A stretch of 64,000 nucleotides of DNA from Bradyrhizobium japonicum USDA 6 (GCF_000284375.1 NC_017249.1:4008001-4072000), one strand, 5' to 3'. Shown: positions 28,515 to 37,901, numbered from the stretch's first letter. Numbers and translations are program-made. Notes: generated from the sequence alone by a model not told the origin.

Positions 28515-28640
28515 AGCCGGACGGAAGTGGCGCGGGAACAGTCAGGCCGAGGGCCAGTGCATCGTTCCGGCGCAAGCCAACAGCAGCGCGCCCATGGCCG
28601 CGGCGGTGATCGTGTTCTGCAACGGCTATTTTGCGATCAT
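28515..28640 (-). pseudogene. Decayed copy of the 5' end of the ICMT-family gene
   Basis: From ATG 28640 the sequence reads MIAK-stop-PLQNTITAAAMGALLLACAG, against MIAKLLLQNTITTAGMGALLFACAG of the intact gene at 27173. I judge by eye roughly 80% nucleotide identity over about 125 bp. There is a TAG at codon 5 and a TGA after WPSA, and the homology then fades. It is a gene remnant, not functional. Confidence 0.75.
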
Positions 28641-28702
28641 GCGCAGGTCAGCCGCGCACGATATTGGTCCCGCTATCCGGCGAAGATGCGGCCGGACACG
28701 CG

Positions 28703-28727
28703 AAAAGCCCGATCGACCGGATCGGGC
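28703..28727 (-). terminator. Intrinsic terminator of the 56-aa gene
   Basis: Read on the minus strand, GCCCGATC and GATCGGGC form an eight-base perfect stem with a five-base loop, followed directly by TTTT. It lies 24 bp downstream of the stop codon at 28751. Confidence 0.75.
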
Positions 28728-28750
28728 GTTTCATCTTTGACGGGCCCTGA

Positions 28751-28921
28751 TCAGGCGAGCTGATCGATCCGTGTGCCCTGACCCGGCGGCAGCGGCGCGG
28801 GCGGCGGCGGCTTGTAGGTCGGGTCGTTGTCCTTGGTCTTCTGGTCGTCCTGCTGCTTGGTCGTGTCGTAGCTCGGCACCACGATCGCGATCGGCGGCGG
28901 CGCAACGGTAGAGACGCTCAT
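28751..28921 (-). CDS. Small proline-rich hypothetical protein (56 aa)
   Basis: The start is ATG 28921 with GAGGA nine bases upstream; a start at 28939 is possible. The sequence opens MSVSTVAPPPIAIVVPSYD and continues through a charged linker to a Pro-rich end (KPPPPAPLPPGQ). It has no domain and no membrane segment. The good terminator downstream supports a real gene. Function is unknown. Confidence 0.55.
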   Translation of the reverse strand: MSVSTVAPPPIAIVVPSYDTTKQQDDQKTKDNDPTYKPPPPAPLPPGQGTRIDQLA

Positions 28922-29074
28922 CCACAAATCCTCACACATGGAAACAATCGACCTTGCGCTGCGAGGAGCGAAGCTTCCGTCAAGCCAATCGTTAAAATGC
29001 GAGGGAGTTGGTGCGGTGGGATGCCGTTCCTGGTCCCGCGAGTGCGCGATCTGAGAGGACCGCGGCTCTCTCCT

Positions 29075-29154
29075 CGTCATTGCGAGCGCAGCGAAGCAAT
29101 CCAGACTGTCACCGCGGAGGGATTCTGAATTGCTTCGCTTCGCTCGCAATGACG
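29075..29154 (+). repeat. 80-bp dispersed palindromic repeat, copy 3
   Basis: The third copy of the CGTCATTGCGAGCG element (compare 12927 and 25261), with arms complete at both ends and variable centre. It lies between the small Pro-rich gene and the 157-aa secreted protein gene. Confidence 0.88.
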
Positions 29155-29180
29155 GAGCGTGTGGAAAGAGCGAGTGTCGT

Positions 29181-29654
29181 CTACTCGTCCTTGCCGCGCG
29201 TGATCGCGATGGACGCATCCGTCTTGGTACGGGTGCATTCCATGTTGAGCCGGCGGTAGCGCATGACGACCTTGTCGCCGCGCAACAGTCCCATCCGCTT
29301 CAGGCAGCGTGTCGCGCCCGTCGTGGTGTCGTCCTTCGTGACGGTGAAGACGATCGCCGCCATCGACCCCACCAGTGAAAAGAACTCCGGCGTCGGCTTG
29401 CGATCGCCCTTGGCATAGAGCTCGATGGAATATTTGTCGCCGCGGCAACCCACGGACAGCTCCTTGGCCGCGGGGTGCGAGAGGTAGACGATGTTGGCGG
29501 CCCGGAAGTTCACCTTGAGGCGCTCGACCTGGTTCGCCAGCTCCTTGGCGCTGTCGTCGCAGCGATCCGCGCGGGCAGGCGAGACGAGGGTCACAAGGCC
29601 GGTGATGGCGGCGGCGACCAGGATCGCGCCGCGGACGTTCAGTTTGAAAATCAT
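29181..29654 (-). CDS. Secreted hypothetical protein (157 aa)
   Basis: The start is ATG 29654; the frame extends upstream but that part lacks coding character. A signal peptide (about residues 1-29, SPARAD) is followed by a small domain with three Cys residues (DRCDDSAKEL, VGCRGDKYSIELYAKG, ATRCLKRMG) and a fourth near the end (MECTRTK). That pattern suggests two disulfides in the periplasm. I do not recognise the family. Confidence 0.65.
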   Translation of the reverse strand: MIFKLNVRGAILVAAAITGLVTLVSPARADRCDDSAKELANQVERLKVNFRAANIVYLSHPAAKELSVGCRGDKYSIELYAKGDRKPTPEFFSLVGSMAAIVFTVTKDDTTTGATRCLKRMGLLRGDKVVMRYRRLNMECTRTKTDASIAITRGKDE

Positions 29655-29899
29655 GATGAAAAGCCCCTTAGGCCGCGCATTCAACCTTCGTCGCGCGCCG
29701 AGCGCAAGGGGTGCATCCAGAGCCTGCCGGGGACGGTCATCGCCACCTTGCGTCCGGCCGACGGCCACCAAAAAGGGCCGTCGTGACGCCGAATCGGGAT
29801 GCCTCGGCCGCGCCAGAACGCCTTCCATTCGCGGTAAAAAGCTTAGAACGCTTCTACGCTTAGAGGCCCGCGAGGGCTCCAAAACCCCGAGATTTGCCC

Positions 29900-31555
<1,656 letters not shown>

Positions 31556-31566
31556 TCAAGCTCGCC

Positions 31567-31599
31567 CACCGTCCGCCGGTCCTGGACCGGCGGACGGTG
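31567..31599. terminator. Bidirectional hairpin between convergent fumA and DUF3616 genes
   Basis: A perfect 16-base inverted repeat (arms 31567-31582 and 31584-31599, starting CACCGTCC and ending GGACGGTG) around a single T. No T-run follows on either strand, but the position between convergent genes fits transcription termination or mRNA-end protection. Confidence 0.6.
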
Positions 31600-31610
31600 A
31601 GGGCGCAGGC

Positions 31611-32663
31611 TCAGCGCTTTATCTTGAACGACCGGGCACCGCCATTTTCGACGCTGTCGAACATGACGAGGACGCGGATGCTGGTTGCGTCTTCCTCGAG
31701 CGGAAGCAGAATTTCCGCCTTGGCGCCTTCCTTGACCTTGCTCAGGTCGAGCGTCGCCAGAGGCTTGGCGGCAGTCTCGCTGCTGCCGTCCCACAGCCAG
31801 ACGGTATAGGGAACGCCTTCGTCGCGCGTCGGGCCTGCGAGTATCAACACGCCGTCCTTGACGACGGCCAGGTCCCGGATCCCGGTATTCTCCCCGAGGT
31901 CGAGCGATGCGGTGTCAGGCTTGAGATCGCCGTGTTTGGTGAAGAGCGCATCCGCGTTGACGCTGAGCACGTAGGCGCGACGCTTCACCGAAGGTCCTCG
32001 CAGTCCGAAGTACATGCGGCCGTTCCTGACCGCTATCCCTTCGATGTTGACACCGCCCTCTGCAAGCGGCTCGTTGAAATAGGCTTCGACGTCGTCGTCG
32101 TTCTTAAGCACCTTGCGCAGCCGCGAGCTCGACTCCACGCCATCGACGTTCCTGGCGTTAGGTTTGGTCTTGGGAGCCCCGGTTCGCGAATCCACGGCAA
32201 ACCGAAACACGACGTAACTCGATAGATTTTTCTTGTCACTGTGACGGCTTCGGCCATGCGAGCCGGTCACATAAAAGAAGCCGTCGTCATAAGCGACGCC
32301 CTCGGCATCGGGGTCCTTGTCTTCATCCGAAAGCAGAACGACGTCTCGCGGCACGAGCATCTTGTCTTCGATCGAGAAGAACTGCGCATATTTCTGCTGG
32401 TCATTGGCAATCAGGCACGATGTGAATTTCGGCGTGGTCGGTACGCAAGCGGCGCCGCTCAGGTTCATGCGCGGCTGATCCTTGAATGTCTCGCCCTTCT
32501 CATTCTCCTTGAAGATCGAGGCGGGCTTCCAGGTCGTTGCTTCCGGAGCAACCTTCGGCGGCAATGGTTCGCCGCGCCCGGCCGACATTGTTGCTGCCAG
32601 CAGAATGCAAACGAACGAGGCCGTCAGTGATCGGTGAGATACGCGCGTGATGCTGTCGGGCAT
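31611..32663 (-). CDS. Secreted DUF3616 protein
   Basis: ATG 32663 is preceded by GGGAGGGAAG. The 350 residues start with a signal peptide (about 1-31). The domain matches DUF3616 (DPDAEGVAYDDGFFYVTGSHGRSR; NIEGIAVRNGRMYFGLRGPS; ENTGIRDLAVVKDGVLILAGPT), probably a beta-propeller. Function is unknown. It converges on fumA and lies 85 bp beyond the SH3-type pseudogene, same strand. Confidence 0.82.
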   Translation of the reverse strand: MPDSITRVSHRSLTASFVCILLAATMSAGRGEPLPPKVAPEATTWKPASIFKENEKGETFKDQPRMNLSGAACVPTTPKFTSCLIANDQQKYAQFFSIEDKMLVPRDVVLLSDEDKDPDAEGVAYDDGFFYVTGSHGRSRHSDKKNLSSYVVFRFAVDSRTGAPKTKPNARNVDGVESSSRLRKVLKNDDDVEAYFNEPLAEGGVNIEGIAVRNGRMYFGLRGPSVKRRAYVLSVNADALFTKHGDLKPDTASLDLGENTGIRDLAVVKDGVLILAGPTRDEGVPYTVWLWDGSSETAAKPLATLDLSKVKEGAKAEILLPLEEDATSIRVLVMFDSVENGGARSFKIKR

Positions 32664-32748
32664 GCTTCCCTCCCGGGCGCCATCCTCAAATACAATCCTG
32701 AATTGTGAGGAAGGCAAGGGTGAGAATGTCGCGGAGCACGGTCTCCCG

Positions 32749-33668
32749 TCAGCTACAATTCGTAACCTGGTTCGAGCACAGCGAGCGCCACCAGCCGCGG
32801 ACGCCGTCCTGGCTCTCGACGAGGCCCCAGAGGCCGCTGCAGGCGAGCAGGCGCTTCGGGCCGCCGTCGGTGTCGATTGGGCCCCCGAACTCGCGCTGGG
32901 CCGGCATCCATTTCGCATCGACGAACGGCGCCTGGAAAAGTCCGCCCATGCGCGTCGCGCCGTTGGCATAGGACGCGCCGACCTTGTTGGACGCGACCCA
33001 GCCGCGCCCCGCATAGGGTTTTGGCGCGCTGCGCGGATATCTCTTCTCGTCCTCGTAATCCTTGCCCGGCGGCTTGGCGCCTTCGATCAGGAACCAGTCA
33101 TCCTTGAAGCCGATGATGCGGAATTCGGTGAGCCAGCCGCCATCGGGCGTGTTCTCGGCGCCGCCAAGCTTCAGCCGATAGGGTGGCGGTAGCGTGCCGA
33201 GCACGCGCGCTTTCACCGAGGGCTCGGCACGCACGTTGAGGCCATCAGGATCCTTGTCGATGGACCAGGCGCCGAGATCGCAGGGCTCGGTGCCATCGGG
33301 CAGCGTTGCGCGCCTGGCGGCGAGATCGGCGTGGAGCTTTGCGAATCGGTATCGTCGTTGTCAGGATCCGGCCCGCTGCGCGGCTTCAGATCGACCGAGA
33401 CCGCGCGCGTCGCATCCGGTGTCAGTGTGACGACGAGGGCCTGGCGCGCAGCGAACACGCTTGCCGATGTCTTCGGATCGTTCGACGAGGCCGGATAGAC
33501 GGCGAGGTAGCCGGTCGATCCTTCGGTCCGGTAGGCCGTGCCGGCGACATAGCCCGCCGGCACCATGGCGAGCGCGCTTGCGCGCCACGCCGGTTCGGTG
33601 TCATCCGCGCGCGCCGCTTGCGTCGCGACACACAGGATCGCTGCCGCGATGAGACGGAGCACGCGCAC
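32749..33668 (-). pseudogene. Frameshifted SH3-domain secreted protein gene
   Basis: The upstream part starts at GTG 33668 with a signal peptide (RVLRLIAAAILCVATQAARAD) and stays open past 33340. The downstream part, in a different frame, ends at 32749 and holds a bacterial SH3 signature (DPDGLNVRAEPSVKARVLG). Protein-like sequence in the second frame (FAKLHADLAARRATLPDGTEPCDLGAWS) begins well before any start codon in that frame and runs back to a TGA near 33357. A single-base-type shift near 33330-33355 would join the two parts. Either the gene is broken or the sequence has an error here. Confidence 0.65.
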
Positions 33669-33682
33669 GGTTCGCAACGAGC

Positions 33683-33979
33683 CTATGCGCGCGCGCCCGT
33701 GAAGGGAAAGCTGCCCATCGGGCCGATGCCCATCTCGCCGCTCATGCTGTCGCCGGACACCGTTCCGATGAACTCGAGCGTCAACGGCATCGGATTGGTG
33801 ATCGAGACTTTCCAGTTGACGGCGTCGCCGCTGATGGCGCCGTCGAAGATCTCGGCCGAATTGCCGTCGGCGCCCTGCGTTCCGGTCAGCGTGCCGCCGG
33901 AGCTCAGCAAGGTCAGCGTGGCCTTGCGCTCGCCCATGGGCGTCGTCATGGTCAGAGTCCAGTTGCCGTCCACGGCCAT
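33683..33979 (-). CDS. Conserved hypothetical protein (98 aa)
   Basis: ATG 33979 heads a soluble beta-rich protein (DGNWTLTMTTPMGERKATLTL; LEFIGTVSGDSMSGEMGIGPMGSFPF). The alternation suggests a small barrel. It has no signal peptide and lies 15 bp before the frameshifted SH3 gene on the same strand. I recognise no named family. Confidence 0.7.
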   Translation of the reverse strand: MAVDGNWTLTMTTPMGERKATLTLLSSGGTLTGTQGADGNSAEIFDGAISGDAVNWKVSITNPMPLTLEFIGTVSGDSMSGEMGIGPMGSFPFTGARA

Positions 33980-34084
33980 TCGTGTCTCCCAGAAATCCCG
34001 GCGGGCAGCGACGATCCGCGACCCTTCCCTGACCGAGCGTATAGCGCAACTCGCAGCAGCTGCCTAACCCTCACTTGGAGGCAT

Positions 34085-34639
34085 TTAGGCGCGGGCGGCG
34101 GCACGGCGCCGGCTGGTGACAATGAGGCGAAGCACGACATACTGCACGGCAAAGGCGAGGATCTTGGCACCGCCTGCGACCACCGTGATGTAGAACGCCC
34201 ATAGTTTCAGATCGCCAGTGGAGGCGACCGCGATCATGCCGGCGCCGATCACGAACATCAGCAACGCCCAGGCATAGCCCGCGGCCGTGACATATTCCGG
34301 AACGGTCTCGACGACGATCGGCGGCATGTAGCGCAGCATCCAGCCGCGCTTGAGCATGATGGCGCCGATGGCGAAATGCGCGATCGAGGGCTTTGCCAGC
34401 ATGAAGCGGGGATCATTGGTCAGCAGGGTGACGGTGCCCAGCACGACGACGAGCGCGAGGCTCGCATAGGTCATGTAATTGAGCTGCTGCCCCTTCACGC
34501 GCGCGTAGATCACCTGCGCGATCGCTCCGGCAATCGCCACCGACGTGGCCAGGACGACGTTGTCGGTGATGAGGTAGATGACCAGGAAAACGATGGCGGA
34601 GAGAAAGTCGGAGGCGAGGCGGGCGAATACGTCCTTCAT
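34085..34639 (-). CDS. YciB/septation-protein-A-like membrane protein
   Basis: A 184-residue protein with five or six membrane helices. Segments such as FLSAIVFLVIYLITDNVVLATSVAIAGAIAQ and TNDPRFMLAKPSIAHFAIGAIMLKRGWMLRYMPP resemble the inner-membrane septation protein (YciB/IspZ) family. It starts 12 bp after the upstream membrane-protein gene, so both form one transcript driven from the operator region at 35248-35318. Its role in a carotenoid-oxygenase regulon is not obvious. Confidence 0.72.
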   Translation of the reverse strand: MKDVFARLASDFLSAIVFLVIYLITDNVVLATSVAIAGAIAQVIYARVKGQQLNYMTYASLALVVVLGTVTLLTNDPRFMLAKPSIAHFAIGAIMLKRGWMLRYMPPIVVETVPEYVTAAGYAWALLMFVIGAGMIAVASTGDLKLWAFYITVVAGGAKILAFAVQYVVLRLIVTSRRRAAARA

Positions 34640-34651
34640 CGTCTGTCCTGT

Positions 34652-35227
34652 TCAGCGGGTGTTGGGCATTGCGCTGGCCGGCGCACCGTACTTGATCTGG
34701 CGATACTCGGGATACCATTTTGTGAAGTAGATCGCGCTGTTGCGGGCGGCGAAGGCGACCGCAAGGCCCGACCAGAGCGGCAGGCCGGGGACGTAGAGCA
34801 GCGCGATGTTGGCGGCCATCATCAACAGCGCGGCGGCGGTCCAGGCGCCGGTAATGACGTAATTGGCGGTGAGGAATCCGGGCATCGCCGCCGTCTCGGC
34901 CGGGACCGTTTCAACCGCATATTGCAGCGTGAACGGGTGGCGGACCAGCATCGAGCCGAGCGAGATGACGAAGATGCCGATATCGACCGACAGCTTGACG
35001 CCCAGCGTGCCGAGCTTCGGGTCGATCAGCGCGAGGTAGAGGCCGATTGCGGCGAATACGATTGCCGAGCCCATCGCCAGGATCTTCACGGAGCGGCCGC
35101 GTGCGACATCGATTGTGATGGTGGCGAGGCAGATTGCAGACGCGGCGAACACGCTGATCGTGGCCGACGTCACCAGCATCAGGAAAGTGTAGGCGCCGTA
35201 GGGCGCGAGGATCAGGAAAATCGCCAT
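34652..35227 (-). CDS. Polytopic membrane protein of unknown function
   Basis: A 191-residue protein with about six membrane helices (FLILAPYGAYTFLMLVTSATISVFAASAICLATI first) and a conserved-looking central loop (VRHPFTLQYAVETVPAETAAMPGF). I cannot name the family. It heads a two-gene operon with the YciB-like gene. A perfect 19-bp operator lies 21 bp upstream of its start, and an identical operator stands before the carotenoid oxygenase gene. Confidence 0.72.
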   Translation of the reverse strand: MAIFLILAPYGAYTFLMLVTSATISVFAASAICLATITIDVARGRSVKILAMGSAIVFAAIGLYLALIDPKLGTLGVKLSVDIGIFVISLGSMLVRHPFTLQYAVETVPAETAAMPGFLTANYVITGAWTAAALLMMAANIALLYVPGLPLWSGLAVAFAARNSAIYFTKWYPEYRQIKYGAPASAMPNTR

Positions 35228-35247
35228 GAGCCGCCTCGGTCTGGCTA

Positions 35248-35266
35248 ATCTTTACGATGTAAAGAT
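35248..35266 (-). promoter_or_regulatory. TetR-type operator O1 (perfect) before the membrane-protein operon
   Basis: ATCTTTACGATGTAAAGAT: eight-base arms around three bases. The reverse complement is identical to the operator at 37055-37073. It lies just downstream of the -10 hexamer of the minus-strand promoter. Confidence 0.8.
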
Positions 35267-35294
35267 AAATAAATCAGGAGCGATGCCGGGTCAA
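35266..35294 (-). promoter_or_regulatory. Sigma-70 promoter of the 35227 operon
   Basis: On the minus strand, TTGACC (35294-35289), a 17-base spacer and TATTTA (35271-35266). The hexamer abuts operator O1. The architecture is the same as that of the promoter at 37074-37102. Confidence 0.7.
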
Positions 35295-35299
35295 GCGAA

Positions 35300-35318
35300 A
35301 TCTTTACAGTGTCAAAAT
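35300..35318 (-). promoter_or_regulatory. TetR-type operator O2 (imperfect)
   Basis: ATCTTTACAGTGTCAAAAT: a perfect left half-site and a degenerate right half. It lies 52 bp from O1. The matching pair at 37055/37108 has 53-bp spacing. Confidence 0.65.
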
Positions 35319-35567
35319 AACGTAGGCAACTTCCAAAAAATGAAGTGCTGCAATGGCTTGGTCGGATGCCTCGTCGGCGAATTCCGCCCAGGGCAGGCGT
35401 GACAGGATCGGCAGCGCGGCGGCGAGCAGGAGGCCGACCGAGAGCAAGATGCCGCCGTTGAAGATGACATAGCCGCTCCGTCGCAGCCGGATCATCCGGA
35501 GTGCGAGCGCGGCGCAGGCCAGGGCGAGGACGGCAAGGCAATCCGCGGTGATCGAGGGCATGTGCAT
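35304..35567 (-). CDS. Small membrane protein (87 aa)
   Basis: The start is ATG 35567, with AGAGG seven bases upstream. The protein has about three membrane helices (TADCLAVLALACAALALRMI; VIFNGGILLSVGLLLAAALPIL; AIAALHFLEVAYVILTL). It follows the carotenoid oxygenase gene on the same strand, separated by a palindromic element. Its last codons overlap operator O2 of the next operon. Function is unknown. Confidence 0.6.
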   Translation of the reverse strand: MHMPSITADCLAVLALACAALALRMIRLRRSGYVIFNGGILLSVGLLLAAALPILSRLPWAEFADEASDQAIAALHFLEVAYVILTL

Positions 35568-35595
35568 GCGAGGCCTCTTTGGTGACGTCCGCGAT

Positions 35596-35636
35596 GTCAT
35601 TCCGGGGCTCGCGACGTCGTCGCGCCCCGGAATGAC
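35596..35636. repeat. 41-bp palindromic element downstream of the carotenoid oxygenase gene
   Basis: GTCATTCCGGGGC at the left pairs with GCCCCGGAATGAC at the right, with a further GCGAC/GTCGC stem inside, so the whole element is one hairpin. It lies six bases after the oxygenase stop codon and could end or attenuate that transcript. Confidence 0.7.
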
Positions 35637-35641
35637 AAGAG

Positions 35642-37039
35642 TTACTGCGCGCCCACCCAATTGCCGTGAAAGCCGTCGGGGACGCGGTGGCCGAGCTGCA
35701 CCAGCGCAACGGGACCGGCTTCGACATCGGTGGCATTGAACACGGCGAGGTCGCTGCGGTTCTCCCGCGCGCGCCAGACCACCGCCAGCAGCCAGCCGTC
35801 GCTTTCTGCTGCATCCGCCGCGCGCTCGACGAACACCGGCTCGGAGATGGTATCGCCGGCCGGCAGCAGATAATGACCGAGCCGTCTGCCGTTGCCGTCG
35901 ACATGGACGATGCCCGACAGCGCGCCGAACATCGGCAGCCGCGGATTGGCGCAGGCGTACCAGCCGTGATGGTTTTTCAATCCCGCGCGGCGGTCGTCGA
36001 TGCGGGGGAATTCGCCCGTGAGATCGTCGAGATAGGTCTGCTGAAAGCGGTCGGTCTTCCCTGAGAGATCGAACATCCAGCGGCAATGGCGGGCGCGTGA
36101 TTTCTCCGGATCCGTCGGCCGGCCATCGGGATGCGGAAACAGCGGCGCTTCCTCGAACTGCATGACGTCGGCGACGATGCGGCTGCCGTCCTCCCACGCG
36201 TTCATGACGTGGAAGACGTAGCAGGCTTCACCGCGAAACCAGACGATGTCGTTCGCCGTGCCGTTGCGCTTCCTCACGCCGACATAGGCGCCCTTGTCCG
36301 GCTCCCAGGCATAAGGCGGCCGTCCGCTCATCGCGCGCTCCATGCTGCCGGTGATCGGGAGGATCGGAAACAGCACATGGTTCTCGGTGACGATGAAGTC
36401 GTGCACCATGCTGGCATAGGGCGCCTCGAAACGTTCGAAGCGCGTCGCTTTGCCGGAGGCGTCGATTGATCCGTAGGAGAGGGCAGGGGTCAGCGGACCC
36501 GCGGCGTTGTAGCCGAAGAACACGAGCTCGCCGGTGACCGGGTCGACCTTCGGATGCGCCGTGAAGCTGCCGGCGACGCGACCCTGATAATTGTGATAGC
36601 CGCGGGTCGCCAGCGTGCCCGGCTCGATCTCGGTCGGCAGATGCGCTTCTTCCAGCGCGAGCAGCTTGCCGGCATGAAAGATGATGTTGGTGTTGGCGAC
36701 GCCGCCGTCGGTGAGGTTTTGCGGGGCATCCGGCAGCTTGCGGCCGAAGCCGCCGAACAGCGCGCGGCCTGCATCGTGCTCGGCCAGCCATTTCGGCGTG
36801 CGGACCCAGCGGTTGCGATAGCTGGCGCGGCCGTTCTCGAGGTGGAAGGCGTGCAGCATGCCGTCGCCGACGAACCAGTGCGCACCGGGCGCATCGAACT
36901 GCGGATTGGGACCGTTGCGATAGAGCACGCCATTCAGATCGCGCGGCAATTCCCCGACGATTTTGAGGAATGGCGCATCGGCTTCGAATGGAATCGGACC
37001 GAGGTTATGGCGGCGTTCGGCAACTGCGTCATGCTGCAC
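35642..37039 (-). CDS. Carotenoid oxygenase family dioxygenase
   Basis: The start is GTG 37039, chosen because GGGAGGG stands eight bases upstream and the operator/promoter lies just beyond. The 465-residue protein has the four iron-binding His of the family at about residues 162 (SFTAHPKVDP), 213 (SMVHDFIV), 277 (YVFHVMNAWEDG) and 458 (DGFHGNWVG), plus the GVLYRNGPNPQF and GDGMLHAF motifs. Members cleave double bonds of carotenoids, apocarotenals or stilbenes such as lignostilbene; the substrate is not determined here. It is divergent from the TetR gene and under a shared operator. Confidence 0.92.
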   Translation of the reverse strand: MQHDAVAERRHNLGPIPFEADAPFLKIVGELPRDLNGVLYRNGPNPQFDAPGAHWFVGDGMLHAFHLENGRASYRNRWVRTPKWLAEHDAGRALFGGFGRKLPDAPQNLTDGGVANTNIIFHAGKLLALEEAHLPTEIEPGTLATRGYHNYQGRVAGSFTAHPKVDPVTGELVFFGYNAAGPLTPALSYGSIDASGKATRFERFEAPYASMVHDFIVTENHVLFPILPITGSMERAMSGRPPYAWEPDKGAYVGVRKRNGTANDIVWFRGEACYVFHVMNAWEDGSRIVADVMQFEEAPLFPHPDGRPTDPEKSRARHCRWMFDLSGKTDRFQQTYLDDLTGEFPRIDDRRAGLKNHHGWYACANPRLPMFGALSGIVHVDGNGRRLGHYLLPAGDTISEPVFVERAADAAESDGWLLAVVWRARENRSDLAVFNATDVEAGPVALVQLGHRVPDGFHGNWVGAQ

Positions 37040-37054
37040 GGCGTATCCCTCCCT

Positions 37055-37073
37055 ATCTTTACATCGTAAAGAT
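37055..37073 (-). promoter_or_regulatory. TetR-type operator O3 (perfect) before the carotenoid oxygenase
   Basis: ATCTTTACATCGTAAAGAT on the plus strand, identical to O1 read on the other strand. It overlaps the predicted transcription start of the oxygenase gene. Confidence 0.82.
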
Positions 37074-37102
37074 TGGATAATGCCGATTGCCGGATTCGTC
37101 AA
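37074..37102 (-). promoter_or_regulatory. Sigma-70 promoter of the carotenoid oxygenase gene
   Basis: On the minus strand, TTGACG (37102-37097), 17 bases, TATCCA (37079-37074), immediately followed by operator O3. Confidence 0.7.
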
Positions 37103-37107
37103 GTGAA

Positions 37108-37126
37108 ATCTTTACACTGTCAATAT
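37108..37126 (+). promoter_or_regulatory. TetR-type operator O4 (imperfect) over the tetR promoter
   Basis: ATCTTTACACTGTCAATAT overlaps the -35 hexamer of the tetR promoter, consistent with autorepression. Confidence 0.65.
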
Positions 37127-37139
37127 TGCGTCATATAGC
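37111..37139 (+). promoter_or_regulatory. Sigma-70 promoter of the TetR gene
   Basis: TTTACA (37111-37116), 17 bases, TATAGC (37134-37139). The predicted start of transcription falls at about 37146, which is the ATG itself. Confidence 0.6.
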
Positions 37140-37145
37140 TTGCAA

Positions 37146-37880
37146 ATGGGCAAGAGCGACACCAAGAGCGAAACAGCGCGCAAGCCGCGTACCCCACGCA
37201 AGACATCGTCGGCCGCGAGCGCGCAGGCGCGTTCCGCACGCCGTCCGGCAGTAGCGAAGACGGAGACGCCGTATCATCACGGCGCCCTGCGCGAGGCACT
37301 GCTCCACGCCGCCGAACGGGTGCTGGAGCGCGACGGGCTGTCCGGCTTGACCTTGCGCGCAGTGGCGCGGGAGGCGGGCGTCTCGCATGCCGCGCCGACC
37401 CACCATTTCGGCGATCTCACCGGCCTGCTCAGCGAGCTCGCGGCCGTCGGCTTCCGCCAGTTCAACGCGGCGATGGCCTCGTCCTGCGACGCCGCCACCA
37501 CGCCGCTGGAGCGCGCGCTGGCGCGGCCGAAGGCCTATGTCGCCTATGCGCAGGCCCATCCCGGCATGTACGGCATAATGTTCCGCACCGAACGGCTCGA
37601 TTATTCCAGGCCCTCGCTGCACGAGGCGGCCGAAGCCTCTTTCGCCGGCCTTGCCAATGCCATCGGGATGATGCGGCAGGAGCAGATCAGCGGCGACGCA
37701 CTGACGCTGAACCAGGGCGCCGCGATCGCGCGCGCCTGGTCGATGGTGCACGGCTTCACCATGCTGCTGCTCGACGGCCGTCTCGAGGACATTCTGGGGC
37801 GGCTGCCCGAGGGGACGACGGCCGAACAGTTGCTCGAGGCGATGCTGACGGCGCCCATCACGGCGAAGCTGCCGGTATAG
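37146..37880 (+). CDS. TetR-family transcriptional regulator of the carotenoid oxygenase regulon
   Basis: ATG 37146 gives 244 residues; a TTG two codons earlier is possible. A Lys/Arg-rich N-terminal tail (about 35 residues) precedes the TetR helix-turn-helix (ALLHAAERVLERDGLSGLTLRAVAREAGVSHAAPTHHFGDLTGLLSELAAVG), and a helical ligand domain follows. No ribosome site is seen and the promoter places the mRNA start at the ATG, so translation may be leaderless. It is divergent from the oxygenase gene and lies beside the palindromes repeated at 35248; it is the obvious candidate to bind them. Confidence 0.88.
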   Translation: MGKSDTKSETARKPRTPRKTSSAASAQARSARRPAVAKTETPYHHGALREALLHAAERVLERDGLSGLTLRAVAREAGVSHAAPTHHFGDLTGLLSELAAVGFRQFNAAMASSCDAATTPLERALARPKAYVAYAQAHPGMYGIMFRTERLDYSRPSLHEAAEASFAGLANAIGMMRQEQISGDALTLNQGAAIARAWSMVHGFTMLLLDGRLEDILGRLPEGTTAEQLLEAMLTAPITAKLPV

Positions 37881-37901
37881 CGCCTTCGGGCGGGCGCTGC
37901 C

